NCBI GenBank assembly: GCA_024404395.1
Contig: JAKSPZ010000032.1
Coordinates: forward strand, 1 to 7,998
DNA length: 7,998 nt
Origin: Clostridia bacterium
Lineage (GTDB): Bacteria; Bacillota; Clostridia; Christensenellales; Aristaeellaceae
Direction of reading: 5' to 3'
In this document: piece after piece, positions 5,142-7,998 of the stretch
Layout: each line of letters starts with the position of its first letter
Numbering within the stretch: the stretch's first letter is position 1
Notes under the pieces: model-generated
What the model was told of the DNA's origin: nothing
Database searches by the model: none
What the model saw: only the letters and a program-made list of their open reading frames with translations
Translations under genes and position numbers: made by a program

Positions 5142-6350
5142 TTATGCCATCAGCTTTTCCAGTGCGGTCTGTGCATCGGCAAGGCCCTGATCAACGGTCT
5201 TGACGCCATTGACGATGTTGTCCAGCTCAGCACCGAGGATGGTGTAGAACTCGGTCCACTCGGCGATAACGGGGCGATAGACACCGCTCTCAAGCGCCTT
5301 GCAGACGACTTCGTACTGGGGATAGGTGGCCAGAACTTCTTCGTTCTGGAGGCTGGAGTAACGGCAGGGAACGCCGCCCATTTCGACGGTGGAGAGCTGT
5401 ACGTCAGCATCCATCAGGTAGCTCAGCAGTGCAACGGAGAGCTCTTTGTCGGGAGCATTGGCGGGAACGCCGATGGTCCAAACGCCGTAAACATTGGCAT
5501 TGAAGGCAGTGTCGCCTGCATGTGCAGCACCGGACAGAGCGCAGTAGTCAGCGGTGGAGTCTGCAGTGGGCTTGTACCAGCCGGGCCAGCCGATGCCCAT
5601 GGTGCCGGCACCGGTGTCAACGGAAGCGATCAGGTCATCCTTGACCTCAGCGTCGCCGGTCGCGATCAGCTCGAGGTAAGCATTGACAGCAGCAGTGAAC
5701 TCATCGGAGTTAACGATGGGCTGGTTGTTCTCATCGATGACCCAGCCGCCGTAGGACAGCAGGATGGGCATGAAGTCAACAACGAGGTTGTTGGCGGAGT
5801 CGCCACGGTAGATGAAGCCCTTCTTGCCATCTTCCTGGGCCTTCTGGCAGATTGCCAGGACGTCGTCCAGAGACTCGATGGTTTCGGCGGTGTAGCCGGC
5901 GGCTTCAACATTGGCCTTGTTGTACAGCAGAACGGTGACGTTGCCGTAGTAGGGAGCAGGATAGACATCTTCGCCGACATAGCAGATCGCGGTGGTGGCG
6001 GGGATGATGTCCTCGTCCAGCTCGTAGCCGAGCTCGGACAGGTTGGCCAGAACGCCGTACTCGGTGAACTCAGCCATCCAGGAACCGTCGACCATGCACA
6101 GGTCGTAGGTGCCGGTGGGGTTCATGGCGTCCAGAGAGATGCCGGAGTACAGGTCGCCTTCAGAGAGCTCCATAACTTCGCACTCGACGTTATGCTCAGC
6201 TTCGAAAGCGGGCAGGCAAGCCTTGATGACTTCGCAGTAGGTACCGGCACGCAGGATGAGGGTCATCTTGGTGGGGGCTTCTGCGCTGGCAACGACTGCC
6301 ATGGAAGCGACCATCAGCAGTGCGAGCACGAGAGCAAGCAGTTTCTTCAT
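5142..6350 (-). CDS. Extracellular solute-binding protein, family 1 (carbohydrate ABC transporter)
   Basis: The protein has 402 residues. Residues 1-23 are a signal peptide: two lysines, a long Leu/Ala/Val core, and a likely cut after Ala23 (ASA, then EAP). No Cys lies near the cut (the first is Cys39), so the lipid anchor common in Gram-positive binding proteins is missing. Residues from about 27 onward have the pattern of family 1 binding proteins: an opening strand (KMTLILRAG), YDLCMVDGSWMAEF, an APYYGNVTVLLYNKANVEAAG segment, MGIGWPGWYKP and WTIGVPA. Such proteins capture oligosaccharides or similar solutes and hand them to the permease pair. The start has AGGAGG 8 bases upstream. It lies between the two permease genes, where one would usually expect it before both. 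Its substrate cannot be named. Confidence 0.93.
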   Translation of the reverse strand: MKKLLALVLALLMVASMAVVASAEAPTKMTLILRAGTYCEVIKACLPAFEAEHNVECEVMELSEGDLYSGISLDAMNPTGTYDLCMVDGSWMAEFTEYGVLANLSELGYELDEDIIPATTAICYVGEDVYPAPYYGNVTVLLYNKANVEAAGYTAETIESLDDVLAICQKAQEDGKKGFIYRGDSANNLVVDFMPILLSYGGWVIDENNQPIVNSDEFTAAVNAYLELIATGDAEVKDDLIASVDTGAGTMGIGWPGWYKPTADSTADYCALSGAAHAGDTAFNANVYGVWTIGVPANAPDKELSVALLSYLMDADVQLSTVEMGGVPCRYSSLQNEEVLATYPQYEVVCKALESGVYRPVIAEWTEFYTILGAELDNIVNGVKTVDQGLADAQTALEKLMA

Positions 6351-6385
6351 GTGTGTTTCCTCCTGTTATTTGGTTACGCTCTATG

Positions 6386-7225
6386 TTATCCTTTGACAGC
6401 ACCGCTCGAAAGACCGGAAATCAAGTAGTTCTGTGCAAAGATAACGAACAAAGTGATCGGGATGACCGACATGACACCGCCGGCAGCGACGAGGCCAAAG
6501 TTGGTCAGGCTGTCTTCGGTGTTCAGCAGAGACAGCGCAAGGGGTACGGTGTAGTTGGAAGGGCTGCGGGTGAAGATGACGGTGTAGGTGTACTCATTCC
6601 ACGCATACATGAAAGAGAGCATTGCGACCGCGGCGACGCCGGGGGCGACCAGCGGCATGACGATGCGGTAGTACAGCTGCCACTCGGTGGCGCCGTCGAC
6701 CTTGGCACTCTCTTCAATGGCTTCGGGCAGATCCTGGAAGAAGCTGATCATGAACCAGATGATCAGCGGAACATTGATCAGCACGCAGGCCAGCATGGCG
6801 GGCAGGCGGGTGTTCAGGACGCCGAACTTGTTGAACATAATGTACAGCGGGATGGTGAATGCCACAGGGGGCAGAACACGGACCAGCAATACCCAGTAGG
6901 TCAGCGGCTTTTTGACGCCGAAGCGGAAACGACGGCGGGCGATGACGTAAGCCGCGGTCAGACCGGAGATCAGGGAGATCAGCAAAGACCACAGGGTCGT
7001 GGAAGCGCTGTTGCGGATCGCCTGACCGAAGCCCTTTTCGCTGAAGAGTGCCTTGAAGTGCTCCGTGGTGAAAGATCTCGGAATGACGGAGATATGTCCC
7101 TGCATTTCAGACATGGGGCGAACCGCCATTGCCAGCAGCCAATAGATCGGGAACAATGCGATCAGCAACAGGATCGCGCCAATGACCACCTTGATAGCCG
7201 TGTAGAGGTGCCGCTTCTTGTCCAT
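6386..7225 (-). CDS. Carbohydrate ABC transporter permease, MalG/UgpE type (CUT1)
   Basis: The protein has 279 residues with about six membrane segments, the first at residues 10-32 followed by the usual FPIYWLLAMAVRP. The EAA loop that contacts the ATPase is EESAKVDGATEWQLYYRIVM (171-190), ending in PLVAPG. The tail GLSSGAVKG is nearly the family standard (GLTAGAVKG). It pairs with the MalF-type permease to form the membrane channel. GGAGG lies 8 bases before the ATG. Only 28 bases separate it from the LacI stop, so it is probably transcribed together with the regulator. No ABC ATPase gene occurs in the window; CUT1 systems in Bacillota often borrow a shared MsmK-like ATPase, which would explain this. 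Confidence 0.94.
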   Translation of the reverse strand: MDKKRHLYTAIKVVIGAILLLIALFPIYWLLAMAVRPMSEMQGHISVIPRSFTTEHFKALFSEKGFGQAIRNSASTTLWSLLISLISGLTAAYVIARRRFRFGVKKPLTYWVLLVRVLPPVAFTIPLYIMFNKFGVLNTRLPAMLACVLINVPLIIWFMISFFQDLPEAIEESAKVDGATEWQLYYRIVMPLVAPGVAAVAMLSFMYAWNEYTYTVIFTRSPSNYTVPLALSLLNTEDSLTNFGLVAAGGVMSVIPITLFVIFAQNYLISGLSSGAVKG

Positions 7226-7242
7226 ATCAAATGCCTCCGAAT

Positions 7243-7278
7243 AATGATTAATATCAACAGGAACGTCGAATGATTAAT
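7243..7278 (-). repeat. Short direct repeat ATTAATCATT at the LacI-permease junction
   Basis: Read on the minus strand, ATTAATCATT occurs twice, at 7269-7278 (inside the last codons of the LacI gene) and at 7243-7252 (in the gap before the permease), 26 bases apart. It is AT-rich against a GC-rich background. It could be a binding site pair or chance; no function is assigned. Confidence 0.35.
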
Positions 7279-7998
7279 TCTACGGGAACCACAGTATTTC
7301 TTGGGACGGATTCTTCTTTGTTGAGAAGCGCTTCGAGCACTCTCGCGCTCTCCTCGCCCATTCGACGGCAGTGGATGCGCACGCTGGTGAGCTCCGGCTC
7401 CATCGCCGGGCACAGGTTCGAATCGTCGATACCGACGACGGACAGTTCTTCGGGAATGCGGATGCCCAGCCGCATGGCCGCTTTCATGGCGCCCGCTGCG
7501 ATGACATCGTTTGCACCGACGATCGCGGTGGGACGGTCGGTCCGTTTCGACAGCGTCATTGCTGGTTCAACAGACCCTTCGATGTCGTCCGGCGCGCAGA
7601 GCTGGACCGCATCGGAAGTTACGGGCAAGCCGCGTTTCTCCATGGCCTCCAGAAAACCGCCGTATCGCGCTTTGCTGACATAAGGCGAAAACGCACCTGC
7701 CAGCATTGCAATGCGCTTATGCCCTTTCTTAGTGAGATGGTCGATGATCTGTTCAATGCCGCCGCGTTCGTCCGCGACTACGGAAGGGACATCGAAAGAT
7801 CCGATATCGTTATTGACGAAGACGACGGAAACGCCGCGTCTCAGGAAATCCGCCACCATATCGGGGGACGCATCGCCGCCGAGGACCACGCCTTCCACCT
7901 GCTTGTTGCGGCTGCCGTTCGCATTCGCTTCCCAATCCGCCGCTGTCGATATCTGCAGCTGACGGTTGGAGGCGCTGAGCCGCGACATGATACCCTCG
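7254..7998 (-). CDS. LacI/GalR family transcriptional regulator (N-terminus outside window)
   Basis: The visible 247 residues are the effector-binding domain and C-terminus; the DNA-binding helix-turn-helix and hinge lie beyond base 7998. The frame is open to the edge, so the ATG at 7986-7988 is internal. Family marks are the GVVLGGD strand, VVADERGGIEQIIDHLTKKG followed by HKRIAMLAG, the RYGGFLEAMEKRG helix, TAIVGANDVIAAGAMKAA, LSVVGIDDS, and the closing LTSVRIHCRRMG. These proteins bind a sugar or a related metabolite and repress or activate nearby transport genes. Here it precedes the MalG-type permease in the same direction by 28 bases, so it most likely controls this operon and itself. 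No operator for it can be given because the region upstream of its start is outside the window. Confidence 0.93.
   Translation of the reverse strand, partial: EGIMSRLSASNRQLQISTAADWEANANGSRNKQVEGVVLGGDASPDMVADFLRRGVSVVFVNNDIGSFDVPSVVADERGGIEQIIDHLTKKGHKRIAMLAGAFSPYVSKARYGGFLEAMEKRGLPVTSDAVQLCAPDDIEGSVEPAMTLSKRTDRPTAIVGANDVIAAGAMKAAMRLGIRIPEELSVVGIDDSNLCPAMEPELTSVRIHCRRMGEESARVLEALLNKEESVPRNTVVPVELIIRRSC

Noticed and set aside
4965..6428. A 487-codon open frame on the plus strand, opposite the binding-protein gene
   Set aside because: It is antisense to a gene with a clear signal peptide, family motifs and a strong ribosome site. Its translation is low-complexity (rich in Gly, Val, Asp and Gln) with no domain pattern, as expected from GC-rich codon bias of the opposite strand.
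6320..7273. A 317-codon plus-strand open frame opposite the MalG-type permease
   Set aside because: The product is a string of Gln, Asp, Arg and Gly, which is the mirror of hydrophobic membrane codons on the other strand.
1..7998. Searched by eye for CRISPR arrays, tRNA or rRNA genes, insertion sequences, phage genes and riboswitches
   Set aside because: No regularly spaced repeats, transposase motifs or recognisable RNA folds were seen; the gaps are short and explained by promoters, ribosome sites and hairpins.

Overview
The window looks like a chromosomal segment of an anaerobic Clostridia-type member of the Bacillota. This is inferred from strong GGAGG-type ribosome binding sites, sigma-A-type promoters, a desulfoferrodoxin-like protein, carbohydrate (CUT1) ABC transport genes with no dedicated ATPase gene, and the protein style. 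Base composition is moderately GC-rich. No species can be named from the sequence alone. There are ten protein-coding genes, two of them cut by the window edges, and no RNA gene, insertion sequence or CRISPR array that I can see. Coding density is high and no gap exceeds about 130 bases.

Plus strand, 1-2258. The window opens with the C-terminal end of a GNAT acetyltransferase (1-264), followed by a long hairpin. Next is a single-gene unit (391-972) with its own promoter and terminator. It encodes an XRE-type DNA-binding domain fused to what appears to be a complete two-iron desulfoferrodoxin (superoxide reductase) module, and is the most distinctive single protein here. A consensus promoter (TTGACA, 17-base spacer, TATAAT) then drives a two-gene unit: a TetR-family regulator (1075-1716) and a RimJ/RimL-type GNAT acetyltransferase (1713-2258) overlapping it by four bases. 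A strong hairpin whose loop holds the acetyltransferase stop codon ends this unit and probably also ends the converging minus-strand operon.

Minus strand, 7998-2287. Six genes run in the same direction with short gaps: a LacI/GalR regulator (N-terminus outside the window), a MalG-type permease, an extracellular solute-binding protein, a MalF-type permease, a ComEC-like metallo-beta-lactamase-fold hydrolase, and a PfkB-family kinase. A UUCG-capped hairpin lies between the binding-protein gene and the MalF-type gene. The simplest reading is one catabolic operon: the binding protein captures a substrate outside the cell, the two permeases import it using an ATPase encoded elsewhere, the hydrolase may process it, the PfkB kinase may phosphorylate the product, and the LacI protein senses the substrate or a product. 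The substrate cannot be named from sequence.

The two points most worth following up are the regulator-superoxide reductase fusion and the pairing of a ComEC-like hydrolase with a PfkB kinase inside a sugar-type ABC operon with permuted gene order.
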